Both the position numbers and the translations under genes were made by a program. Below the pieces are notes generated by a model that was not told the origin of the DNA, did not search any database, and worked only from the letters and a program-made list of their open reading frames with translations. Of a stretch of 64,000 nucleotides of DNA, positions 1 to 10,516 are shown in pieces. Source of the DNA: Chrysopilus asiliformis. Lineage: Eukaryota; Arthropoda; Insecta; Diptera; Rhagionidae. Where the stretch lies: assembly GCA_964034945.1 (NCBI GenBank), contig OZ035961.1:91345491-91409490 (forward strand), in the 5' to 3' direction. Position 1 is the stretch's first letter; each line of letters opens with the position of its first letter.

Positions 1-480
1 CTGTCCATCTGTCCATCTGTCCATCTGTCCATCTGTCCATCTGTCCATCTGTCCATCTGTCCATCTGTCCATCTGTCCATCTGTCCGTCCGCCTGTCCGT
101 CCGTCTGATTGCGGACGCACAGATTGAGCTAGAGAAATTTTGCGTAGATCCGTTTTTCGTAAAATGCCAGGCCAAGTTCGTTCATGGGCAAAAATGGACC
201 ATTAGGGGGGACCCCCAATACGATCGAAAACATTTTTTGCGAATATCTCAAAAACGGTGCATCTCATCAAAAAAGTGAAAGAACAAAAGTTATTTAGGAT
301 ATGATTCTACATAAAACTCCCAGACATCAAAATCCGATTGGAATAAATTTTAAAAAATCTTATTGGAAAGTTTGACTTCAAATTGGAATTTTGGTATAAC
401 TGTTCGAATTTTGATAGGAATATCACCATACGGGTCTCCAATGATTGCCAGATTGGCAATTATAGCTTTTGTTATGTTTT
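1..480 (+). repeat. Helentron (DINE-1-like) copy, cut by window start
   Basis: The copy begins inside a GTCC/GTCT-type tetranucleotide array (about 1-105, largely a GTCCATCT variant). It continues through the family core (ATTGAGCTAGAGA, a G-run near 205, AAAACGGTGCATCTCATC) and ends with the subterminal repeat TCACCATACGGG, the hairpin ATTGCCAGATTGGCAAT and the tail CTTTTGTTATGTTTT. Other copies lie at 16566, 19015, 25565, 37311, 54321 and 63751. The left end is outside the window. Confidence 0.8.
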
Positions 481-2840
481 TCTTAAAAAAATTATCTGCT
501 CTCATACAGAGTATTTGACGATTAGCCGCGGGCAATGGTCACTTTTCTTATGTATGATATTTTATCTATGATATTTTTTTTGCTGGTTTCAAAATCCTTT
601 TTTTGACAAAGATTGGAAGTTTTCTGAATCCTTAAAATTTATTGAAGTTTATGTAGTAAAAAACTCATAAAATTAAGACTTCTAGATCTCATCAAAAGAT
701 GTTTTATATATTGGTTCATCTCTTTTACGCCTAGAATCATTATTAATTATTACCCTTGACTAGAAAAACGCAATTATACTTGAAGTGTAAGCAATAATTA
801 AAATGTTTCATAGGACATGCACTTCACATGCCATAATGCTTACTTACATCATTTAAGTGTGACATAAAATTAGTTTTGCAATAATTCCTTCCCAAGTCAT
901 AAAATTTCCTGTAATTTCCTATAATTAACCATTACCTAGGCTGTAATTCATTTGGTAGGAGGAGGCAACTAGACTATTACTACTACTACACTTGGTAATA
1001 AAATCTAAACCACCTTATGCGGATCTTTTGTTCTCCTTAACAGAAATTAAAAATTAAATTGCGCCTGCAAAAGATTCACGTCTGCCACTAAAACCAATCG
1101 TAAATGTCCATTTAATTTTATAATGAAATTCTCTTAAACTATTTTTTTTCTGAAAATTATTCGCCTCAGTTTTTAAAATGGCTAAAGTATTTCTTTGAAT
1201 GGTTTTCAGTTTGCCTGATTGTACTTAAAAAAAGTTATGAAGATTGGAATTTCAGTTCCAACCGGAAGACTCCATAAAAGCGGGGGCTATCGTGTGCAGA
1301 GGTGGTTTTAAGTGGCAAAAACATCATTGAAACGATGGTTATCCGGCAGACACGTTCGATCATTCTGTAGATCTTGCACTTTTAACAACTAAATTGTCTA
1401 CCTGTACCACAATACACTCGGATAGACATTCAGTATGAGAATTTAAGTATAAATATCTGATATACTCTCGGCTCGTTATGTTAATAGTAAGTTCTATTTC
1501 ATTTGCCCAGCCCATAGATCTATGTTCTGGTGCACACTTTATCATTTCTAATTATAATAAATCAAAATCCACCGCAGCATGTTTTGACTAAACCGAAACG
1601 AGAGCAAAAAACCATCTCTAAGTTTTCTTAAAAGCAGTCGAGACGATTAAAGTTAGTTTGGAACATGGGAAGTTGTGTCTTCTAATAATACCTCAGGCCA
1701 GATACACACACACATACACACAAACAAGAAAATTGTGCTGGACAAGTGTTACTACTTTTTGTTGAACCACCAGTAAAAATCTAAGAGATATTCTATGCGA
1801 AAGACCAATAGTTTCTTCAATCTTTCTTCCAAGATGAATCTCAGATGAGTATAAAACTAGCCAAAAGATTATTTCGAATCCCATTACAAGATGATTTCGG
1901 AATGGTTAATTGGGAGACGAATTTTTCAATGTTAAGTTATGTAGAGTGGCCATCACCACTTGGTGGCGGCGGTGATCATAATAATAATAATCATAATCAT
2001 AACAATCTTAAGAGGTGGAAATAGATAGAAAATATACAACATGTGTAAGTATAATAGAATAATCCGCTTTTACCTTGTAGATTTGCTTTTATTTGACGAG
2101 GAACTATGTTTAAAGTCAGCGGGAAACACTTTTTCTTTATCTTGTTGGTATTTGATTGGTGTTGTTAGATATATGTATATTCAACTATTCATAAATATCT
2201 ACATCTATATCTATACGATAAGAATATCTTATATGAATGTTACTTTTAAGTTAGGTCGTGTGAAACAGATTCAAATTATTTGTAACTTCTGTTACAGTTC
2301 GTTTTGTCGGTGATTTGAATAAGTCAATAAAAACATACTGGAACGAAAATGTGGTTCTTTGGAGTTACAGTGAAACAAAAAATACATGAAAAGAATTTGA
2401 GATAAAAAAAATCGAATCTATGTATGTGTGGAAGGTTAAAAGTTTTCTTGAAATTTCGAATGTGTACAATCTTAAATCGACATGGCGTGTAATTTGTAAG
2501 GTGGAATTAATTAATGTAATTAATAATTAAAATTTTAAATTTCTTAGAAGCTATAATTTATTGCGTCAATTTAGTTAAAAGAGAAAAAAAAATATCTTGA
2601 TTTGTGATGGTTTTACTACCCTTTGACAAATTATAACAATAATTTGAAAAATCTGGGACGAAACTTTGGTTCTTGGGATGGCCGGAACAACATGGGTCTG
2701 CCCCGTTCATTCCTCGTGAGGTTTAGTCACTCTCAGCATAACCCATATGATCCTCAATGCTTTATGATCCTTTGTGCACGCCTAATTCACAGATTCCACG
2801 ATAACATTTAGTTTTCTACAGTTTTTAACGCATTTTGGAC
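481..2840. other. AT-rich intergenic DNA, no gene seen
   Basis: No frame here looks coding; all are short and low-complexity. There is a short CA-type microsatellite near 1703-1725 and an ATAATA/ATCATA run near 1977-2005. Confidence 0.5.
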
Positions 2841-3017
2841 CAGGAGTGCTATTCCGTAACTTGTTTCAAGTGTTTGTTTCGAGTTAGAAGAACAAGAAGT
2901 ATTCGCTGTCTCTGTTTTGACCGAAATAAATGACAGAAAGTAACCGAGATAGCAAATAACACTTATTCTTCTTACTCGAAACAAACGCTTGAATCAAGTT
3001 ACGGAATACCACTCCAG
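2841..3017. repeat. Foldback MITE, 177 bp
   Basis: The ends are long inverted repeats of about 60 bp with scattered mismatches. The left arm starts CAGGAGTGCTATTCCGTAAC; the right arm, reverse-complemented, starts CTGGAGTGGTATTCCGTAAC. Only a short centre separates the arms. No convincing target duplication is seen. It abuts the DD41D element that starts at 3024. Confidence 0.75.
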
Positions 3018-3121
3018 GATTTAAAGGGTGATCCAATTAGAGCTTCCTGTTTTTTTAATAAGACACATAATAATATATTGAGGAAAATCTTTATTTAAGT
3101 TGTTAGTTTGGTTCATGCCAT

Positions 3122-4188
3122 TTAATGTTTAAAGATAATTTCCTTCAAATGTTGCCCACGACTAACTCTTAAATAGTCCATTCTGTGGGTCCAATTTTCG
3201 ACCACTCTTTCAAGCATATCAGTCGGTATTCCGCGAATAGCACGGGTTATGTTTGCTTCCAAAGCTGTAATCGTTCCAGGTTTATCAACGTAAACAAGAC
3301 ATTTCACATATCCCCACAGAAAGTAATCCAATGGTGTCAGATCACAAGATCTCGGTGGCCAATTAACAGGGCCATTTCTTGAGATGAGGTTTTCATCGAA
3401 CGTTTCCCTCAATAAAGCGATTGTATCGTTAGCTGTATGACATGTAGCGCCATCCTGTTGAAACCACAAGTCAGCTACACCAATACCTTGAATTCTTGGC
3501 AACAAAAATTCATTGATGATTGCTCTGTAGCGAGCTCCATTGACAATAACACGCACTCCTTCCGCATTTTTAACACTCTAACTGCCACGACAGTTTCAAG
3601 CTTTTTTCGAATATTTAGTGGTCAGTCAAAAAGGCACTAAGGAAAAAAAATTGAAACAAAATTATACCTAAATGTTATTTTATTTCCATAAAATGTGTGC
3701 AACTACAAAAAATCGTTACGGTTGCAGCGAACACTTTAATAATTTTCATTGTGGCCGTTGTGTACAACTAGGTGTCAGGTCTTTTTGACTGACGTGGCAG
3801 TTAGAGTGTTAAAGAAATACGGTCCGATGATGCCGCCAGCCCATAAACCGCACGAAACAGTGCATTTTTCGGGTTGCATTGGTAGCTCTTGGATTGCTTC
3901 TGGCTGTTCATCGGCCCAAACACGGCAATTTTGCTTGTTAACGTAGCCGTTTAACCAAAAATGAGCTTCGTCACTAAACAAAATTTTTCGATAAAAAAAA
4001 GGATCAACTTAACCAAGGTCACCCGGCTTTAATTCTTGAACGAGCTGTATTTTATACGCTTTTAAACCAAGATCATGACATAAGAGATGCCCAAACCTTG
4101 AGAACGGTGACGAATTGATTGATCACGGTCTTCACGAACACTCTCTGCGTTGTTCACACGTAAGTCTATTCATGATGAAATGGCACTG
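3122..4188 (-). pseudogene. DD41D mariner transposase, disrupted
   Basis: This is the remains of a DDE/D transposase that would cut and join element ends in the nucleus. On the minus strand a start-like segment (MNRLTCEQRR, near 4175) is followed by stops and a deletion. Next comes a frame with SDEAHFWLNGYVNKQNCRVW (about 3775-3981), then after the MITE a 144-residue frame (3122-3556). The third block has FQQDGATCHTA and CDLTPLDYFLWGYVK. The spacing between the two acidic residues, counted by eye, is 41, matching the DD41D (rosa) branch. The two long frames line up across the TTAA where the MITE inserted. The element is non-functional because of the insertion, N-terminal stops and the deletion. 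Confidence 0.85.
3574..3808. mobile_element. piggyBac-like MITE nested in the mariner
   Basis: The 235-bp insert has inverted ends CACTCTAACTGCCACG and is flanked on both sides by TTAA (3570-3573, 3809-3812), the duplication used by piggyBac elements. A subterminal inverted motif, GTCAGTCAAAAAG, lies about 45 bp inside the left end (near 3621) and directly inside the right terminus. It has no coding capacity. Removing it to a single TTAA leaves the surrounding transposase in one reading frame. Confidence 0.88.
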
Positions 4189-4254
4189 AATACTGAACAC
4201 ATAAGAACTTATGACACATATCGGAAAAAGTACCTCCAATTGGATCACCCTTTA

Positions 4255-6221
4255 TATTATATAATAGCAACTTTGACCCCTACGCGGTAACACTAAGGTT
4301 CAAAGCTGCTCAAAGTTACTGTTCGAAAAATCGAACTGCGGTTGTTAATGGGTTAATGAAAGTTAAATTGTTTAAGTGATTTCATTCTTGCATCTTGCAA
4401 GCAATTTCACTGGTTTTTTTTATCTGAATCTTTGTATAAACTTTGCTAGTTCACGCATTGAACAAAATTTTATTCAAATTTTACAAAGTTATTAACAAAA
4501 ATTTCTGTACAATTGCCATGAAATTTTCGAAACTTTACTAATTTAACTAACTGACTATTTGTTTAGGCATTAAACATTTAAAACGCCATTCTTCCCTTTA
4601 AATATTTCATCGCATAATGATAAATTACGTCATTATGACTTCACTAATAATAATGATGGATAGCCCTCTTAAGTCAAACACACATTTTCCACAGAAACAA
4701 CAAATCTAATGCAGTTAATCTTCCGTTGACCTGAGATAAAAAAGCTGAATTTTTGTTTTGTTTTACATAAACCACCCCTTGGAAAAGAACAAAAGTGCGA
4801 ACAAGTTCCAGAAACAAAAAAGGGGTTAAACTTATTAAATTATGAAAATTCATCAAAACAGGCAAGTTTCCATCCACCGTCATCCGCAATTCAGCCATCA
4901 TAGAAAACATCCGAGGTCATTAGGGAATCTATTCCAGACACCGTCAAACGACAAAAACCGAGGATTTTCTTCATTAGCCCTCATTAAGGGTGGCATCAGT
5001 CTAAGGGTAAGATAAAACAACATCACCAAAGATACGGAAATATCAAATATGAATTAACTCGATCTGCCGTCTACCACCACGCTGCGCGTCTCCCCTCCGG
5101 CAAAGTTTCATGAAATTAATTTAAAATTTTAATTACTGGCTTCTGGTTTCTGATGCTCAACCAGACATACCGAATGCTGCCCGCATCATCCCTTTTGCAC
5201 ATCCCAATATTTGTTTTTGCAGACGTCATATCCACTTCAGAATTAAATAATCTGGCGTTGGCAATCAATCATCATCGGACATTAAGTTTCGCAGCTTCCG
5301 CGGTTACTTCTTTGGATCCTTGATTTCAATAATTCTGGAAAATCCAACAGGTTCTAATAGATTTTATTTACCTGCACAAAACATATTCAAGTCATTGAAA
5401 AATCCTCCGGCAGTGCAGCATTTCGCTTTCAACTCAAATTCCAGGTAAATCTCGTAACCGAGGGGCAATTCATTAACTCATGATGGATTTATCTAAAGTG
5501 CATCTGGCCATTAAGACGATTTTAAACTCTGCACAACTTCAAAATGTGTCTCTCGTCGGAATATCTTTATGATGCTCTAATGTAGATGAATCGAAGGTGA
5601 GTAAAGTGCACGCCAGTGAATAATTAGCCATGTCAGAATTCAGGTAAAATTATTAATCTTTCTACTGGCTGCCTGAATTTGCAAGGAAATGGAGGGGTTT
5701 TTAGCTTTTTGCCGGAAATATAATTAATAGACAGTTAATCTGAATTGCGAAAAAAAGTTGTAATTAATTCTTAGTTAATATTTTTTTTTACACAAATCAA
5801 CATTAAAGGCTTTAAAAAAGATTTTAAAAAAAGATTTTAAAAAAATATTAAATCGGCGCACATTTGTGACTCAGGTTACAATGTGATCCTGGTCGCAAAC
5901 TAGCCATTGCAAATCAGTTTTTTATGTAGCGATTAACTTGTAAGGGGTCGCAAAAAACTATTACTTTGTAACTGGTCACAAAAACCGATTGCAAATGGGT
6001 TAATTTGTATCCGCGGGAAAAAATACTGAATTTAACTATTATATAAAGGAGAATTCGGACTATTACAAAAATAGTTTCAATTACAAAATGGTTAATTACA
6101 ATTACAAAAATAGTCAATTTAACCACAAAATAGTAAATTTTACTACAAGTAGTTAAATTTGTTATAAAAATATCCGATTTTGACTATTTTCTACTGTAGC
6201 TATAGTCCCGATTTCTCATTA
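4255..6221. other. AT-rich intergenic DNA with a minor repeat
   Basis: No gene seen. Near 5812-5850 there is a short AAAAAAGATTTT tandem. Positions about 6040-6200 contain several ACAAAAATAGT/ACTATTTTGT units; the same motif family recurs near 18960-19010 and 19290-19385. Confidence 0.45.
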
Positions 6222-6223
6222 TA

Positions 6224-6677
6224 AAGGGTCTTTCAATAAGGACATAACAATTTTGTATTTTTTTTATTATACGAGCAATGCCACACAGCTGGTCAAACAA
6301 TTGATCTATTGAAGGAGAAGTTCGGTAATCGTGTGAAATGGTCCGGTCGAATGGCCACCTCGCTCATGCGATTTAACGCCGGCCGTTGGATTTCTTTTTA
6401 TGGGGTTATGTTAAGTCGTTGGTTTATGCCAACATCGTTAGAGGAGCTCAGGAACGAAATTGCCAACGTTCCGGCCGATATGTGTGGAAGAGTGGTGGAA
6501 AATTTGCTCCAAAGAATCAATCTGCAAACGTGCTCGCGGTGACCATATGAACGACATCGAATTTCATACTTAAATGTAACATGTCCACTACACCTGGAAT
6601 AAATTTCAGCCCGATATCTCAATTATTCTGTGTTTTATTTAAATACAAAATTGTTATGTCCTTATTGAAAGACCCGA
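6224..6677 (+). mobile_element. Deleted DD41D-type mariner, 454 bp
   Basis: Inverted ends GGGTCTTTCAATAAGGACAT run for about 30 bp on both sides, with TA at 6222-6223 and 6678-6679. The interior keeps only the 3' third of a transposase. A plus-strand stretch near 6350-6430 reads WPPRSCDLTP and then, after a frameshift, LDFFLWGYVKSLVYA, the third catalytic block of the family at 3122 and 22137. It is non-autonomous and belongs to a different subfamily by its ends. Confidence 0.85.
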
Positions 6678-6859
6678 TATGTGTACATCAAAAATTTGTA
6701 AGAACATTTTCAACCAGTATACTCGACTTATTTTAATGTAGTTTTTTTTGGCATTTTAGAGCTGTTATCGTTATATAGAATTCTATTAACAAAAACCAAT
6801 GATTCTAATGAAAAAAATGCCGGTAGTCTAAAAGTTAAGCTATGTTTTAAATTTACTTT

Positions 6860-7222
6860 TCACTGCGAGTAACTCTCAAAAACTCTCGAGAGTTACTCGC
6901 AGGAGGTTGTCCATTTGAGAAATAATTTCGGCGATTTTTCTCTTTTCAAGACCAATATCTTGATTTTTTTGACATCTTACTTTGGCGAGTTCTCGAGAGC
7001 TACTAGCGAAATTCAAACGCCGTTCGTATCTTGCGAGCAATTCCCCGAGAGTTCAGTGGGTGCGTGTCGACTAGAGAGTAGAATCACTTTTGACAGCTCG
7101 CAGAAACTAGCTCGCGAGTTTTTGCGAGTTTCTGCGAGCGACTCTCAGAGACGTGTCCATTTGCGAGTAGCTGCTATCGAGAGGTTCTCGCTGGCATTTA
7201 CTCTCGCTGGCATTTACTCTCG
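6860..7222. repeat. Cluster of CGAGAGT/GCGAG short inverted and direct repeats
   Basis: The stretch begins with the palindromic block GAGTAACTCTC...GAGAGTTACTCGCAG (6868-6902) and is dense in ACTCTCG, GCGAGTTT and CTCGAGAG on both strands. It ends with a two-fold direct repeat of TCTCGCTGGCATTTAC (near 7186-7222). Weak similarity between the two ends (TTGTCCATTTG versus GTGTCCATTTGCGAG) suggests a decayed terminal-repeat element with subterminal motifs. No TSD is found. Confidence 0.5.
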
Positions 7223-7234
7223 CGGTACCTTATG

Positions 7235-7405
7235 ACTATGTTTACACACAGATTGGGCATGAACATGGGACTGAACGAAACCGTCAAATGAACGAAACTA
7301 TTTTGACAAACTATTTTGGGGGTGTCCCCCCACTTCCTCGTCTTGCCTGTATTTTACAGTTTCGTTCAGTCCCATGTTCATGCCCAATCTGTGTGTAAAC
7401 ATAGT
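7235..7405. repeat. MITE with 47-bp perfect terminal inverted repeats
   Basis: The left end ACTATGTTTACACACAGATT through GAACGAAAC (7235-7281) is an exact reverse complement of the right end (7359-7405). The loop is only about 77 bp. Perfect arms suggest a young copy. The superfamily is not assigned because no clear TSD flanks it. Confidence 0.85.
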
Positions 7406-7409
7406 CTAA

Positions 7410-8785
7410 GAGACTGAATTCTAGTGAGAGGTGAAAACAGAAAAATTTTAATGACAAAGTTTTACTGAAAAATCTCCATCACAACTGGGTCATGATTTGC
7501 AAACAGAAAACGTTTCCATCGATTTCATTACCGTTCATAGAAAATTATAGACTTTTCATTTGCTCCATCATACCTTTAAATTATGCATAATCTAAACATA
7601 GATATCTCAAAAAAAAAAACGATGTACACATCTTCGTATAATAGTGCTTACCTCCCCCGAAGTTCTCAATGTTCGTCCTCGCCCACGCGCCATCACGAAC
7701 AGAACAAATTAAATACACCTGTCACAACATGATAGATTTGTCCAATTCACATGTACACGAATCTATGCATTCAAATATCCCATCAAACCTACCAACAAAC
7801 AAACAAATTTGCTGGAAATACCCTGAAGCTATGGTAGCCGGCAGTGAGTTTTTCCCGAAAACTTCTACTCGTAACCAGACTAAAAGGCAGGAATGAGAGA
7901 AAACGTGACAAGATTCCCGATTATTTAACAAATGTAGAAAACCCTCGACTATGAGAGCTGCATGCGAATGTGATATACTCATTGATGTCGTTTGCAAATC
8001 GGGATAGCTTGTAGATCCCGAAAAATCATTCCCAATGCCTCCCAATGACTATTCTCGCTTCGAACATCGAATACGGTAAAACAGAGCTACAAAAAAAATA
8101 TGGCAGAAAATGATGCGCTTTTCACTTTAGATCTTCCACAAGTCCAACATCAAGTTATAGCTTTAATCCATAGTCCGGTTCAACCCACTTCCTGTTTCCC
8201 GAAGTTTAAATTGTCATAGAATTTTTTTCATCCTGAAAAGAACTCAGAGAAACTATTTCGTGATTGATACTGGCTTCATTTCAAATGACTGCTGGATTTC
8301 AATTTATTTCAACTTGAATAGTTTTGATAGTTTTTAAATTTTGTCTACAGAAAATCCTGGACAGAACAACAACAACAATATTCATTCATTAGTAGTGGGA
8401 TTTCCAGAGTTTTAAAAAGTTACCTAATTAAACTGTGATTTCCTTAACATTTTTTGTTCTCAAAAAAATATTTCTCTGGGAATAGTTAAAACTTGTGATT
8501 TTTGTCTATTGTATACACTTTTAGATGGAGCGGTGGATCTGCATTAGTATGACATCGGTCTAAAGTTTGATGAGAGATTTGAAAAAGCAAAAATTAGCGT
8601 TTTACGAGCAGCATTTTTTTTACGTTTTTATACTCTATAGATTCTAGCAAATTAGAATTATACAAATAGAAGTAAATTAGATTTTTTCGGACACAAAGAC
8701 GAACTACATCAGGGTGTTTGAGATGACAAAACATTTTGATTTCCGCATGTTCGCATGCAGAGAAAAACTTGGTCATATGGATAAA
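7410..8785. other. Intergenic DNA, nothing recognised
   Basis: Open frames are short and lack recognisable motifs. No repeat structure stands out by eye. Confidence 0.4.
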
Positions 8786-8789
8786 ATCA

Positions 8790-9110
8790 TTGTTAAATTA
8801 ACCAAATTTTAGTTAAAATCACAAAACAATTGTCAATTGGAACAAATATTTTTGGAGAGAAATCTTTGTTCAACAAAAAAATTGTTTTTCAACAAAAATA
8901 AACTCACAAATGATTTTTTGTTAAATCAATAAACTTACAAATGATTTTTTGTGAAATTATTTGTCTAAATGACAAAAAATTGTTATATTTACAAATTTGT
9001 GTTTCTTAAGCAATTCTTTTATCACTTTAACAAAAAAAAATTGTTGAAATTTAACAAAACAAATTTTGTCAATAGGAACAAGGTTTTTGTTATTATGTTT
9101 TTTCTTTTGG
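8790..9110. repeat. AT-rich CAAATGATTTTTTGT-type repeats
   Basis: Short direct repeats (ACAAATGATTTTTTGTTAAA near 8906 and a near-copy near 8938) sit among AACAATTGT and TTTAACAAAA words. It may be the remains of an AT-rich MITE, but no ends could be set. Confidence 0.35.
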
Positions 9111-9790
9111 GTTCGTCTATCTGTCCGTCCGTGAACACCATAACTTTCGATGGATTGAGCTAGATACTTGAAATTTTATGCAGTTGCGTTTCTAGGAAAT
9201 AGCAAGACTACCCAATTGACCAATGTTGGAATTCTTTTGCCCCGTGTCCAAATGTACCACGCAATTTTCCTTTATAAAGTTTAAGAATATTTGTGGGGAC
9301 ATTTGGAATTATGGACCTTATGGTACAAAAATGACCATTTTCACAGGAAAAAATCTTGGATTTCCAGTCAAAATTCCATAAATCGTACCTTCGGTACTTG
9401 GTACAAGATGATTGGAAATCCAATTGATTTTCCAACCAATTTGGTCAATTGGGTAAGTTCTTGAATTCCTTCCCCCGTCCGCAAACGATTTTTTGTAATT
9501 TTCTCGAAAACAGTGAATCATGTTGAAAAATTGTATAAAGGTAAAATGTGTTTAAAATAGGATTTTAGATAACTCATACATACATCAAAATACAGTTGGT
9601 TAACTCTGTCCTCCATCACCTATACAAATGGAATACTTCTATCGCGGAAACGGTGCATCGTATCGAAATAATTATAAAGACGAAATGTGTTTAGAATTTG
9701 ATTTGATATTACCGTTCCATACATCAAAATCCAATCGTACTACTCTTCCGCCCTCTCCCACGCAAATGGGACTTTTTTAATGAAAATTTG
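9111..9790 (+). repeat. Diverged relative of the Helentron family
   Basis: The order of motifs matches the DINE-1-like family but the sequence is diverged: CTATCTGTCCGTCCGTG, then GATTGAGCTAGATACTTGAA, then ACGGTGCATCGTATCG, then CATACATCAAAATCCAATCG. Part appears duplicated (two AAAATGTGTTTA segments near 9543 and 9681). Terminal hairpins are not seen. Confidence 0.45.
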
Positions 9791-9803
9791 GTCTGTTCTC
9801 ATA

Positions 9804-10516
9804 TGTTGTGCCGCGTAGTCTACGTGATGTAGACTACGCCATTGTCTACGCGTAGACTATTACTGTAGACAATGGTCTATTCTCTACGCGTAGACAATGT
9901 AGACAATCAATAAAATAAAGGATAGCTGATTTAGTTTTAAAATCTCATATTCTTCAATTAATTTTAACATAATAAAGCACAAGTTCCCGGAAGCAATCGC
10001 CAAATGCTGTAATGCAGAACTTCGGAGCAAACTTTAGTGGCAATTCTAATTCTTTTCATGCAATCTTTTAAATTTTTGCAATTGAAATCACGTTGAATTC
10101 TAAAATCTTTTTGCTTTACACATTTTTCAATATAACGAACCGTTTGTTTAAAAAACTGATTCATTTGTATGGAATGGCTTTGCTCATTTAAGAATATCTG
10201 TTTAATTTGTTCGAAAAACACGTTTGTTTCTAGTCTTTAGCATAATTCCGTTGAGAGTTGTCGTATTTACAGATAGACGGAAATCTATACGGAAGTAATT
10301 CAAATCAAATAATATAAAGGTCAGTCGATTTCGGCTTTGACAATATATGACTCACTGATGACTTTGTTTTGACAGATATGAGGAAGTCTACATTGTCTAC
10401 GCAAAGTCGACATTGTCTACGCCAATGTCTACATTGTCTACCCCAAATCGATTGTCTACGCTATTGTCTACACTAAAGTGTAGACAATTAAAGTCTACGC
10501 GTAGAGAAACAACACT
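9804..10516. mobile_element. Element with subterminal GTCTACGCGTAGAC arrays
   Basis: Both flanks (9804-9905 and about 10386-10516) are packed with the palindrome GTCTACGCGTAGAC and half-sites TTGTCTACG. The outermost ends resemble each other inverted: TGTTGT...GCGTAG at left, and AGTGTTGTTTCTCTACGCG at right when reverse-complemented. Clustered transposase-binding-like sites and a GTGTTG-type tip fit a hAT-like non-autonomous element. No 8-bp duplication is found. The middle holds an 85-codon minus frame (9964-10221) without recognised motifs. Confidence 0.6.

Larger units (their letters stand above)
3024..4252 (-). mobile_element. DD41D (rosa-type) mariner element, nearly full length, decayed
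   Basis: The inverted ends AAGGGTGATCCAATT are flanked on both sides by TA (3022-3023 and 4253-4254), the target duplication of Tc1/mariner elements. The minus strand carries a broken transposase. A 235-bp piggyBac-like MITE has inserted in the coding region at 3574-3808, after this element had settled. The N-terminal DNA-binding part is shortened by an internal deletion. Confidence 0.88.

Noticed and set aside
1..105. Regular short repeats resembling a CRISPR array
   Set aside because: A simple GTCC/GTCT/ATCT tandem without spacers, in a eukaryotic Helentron.
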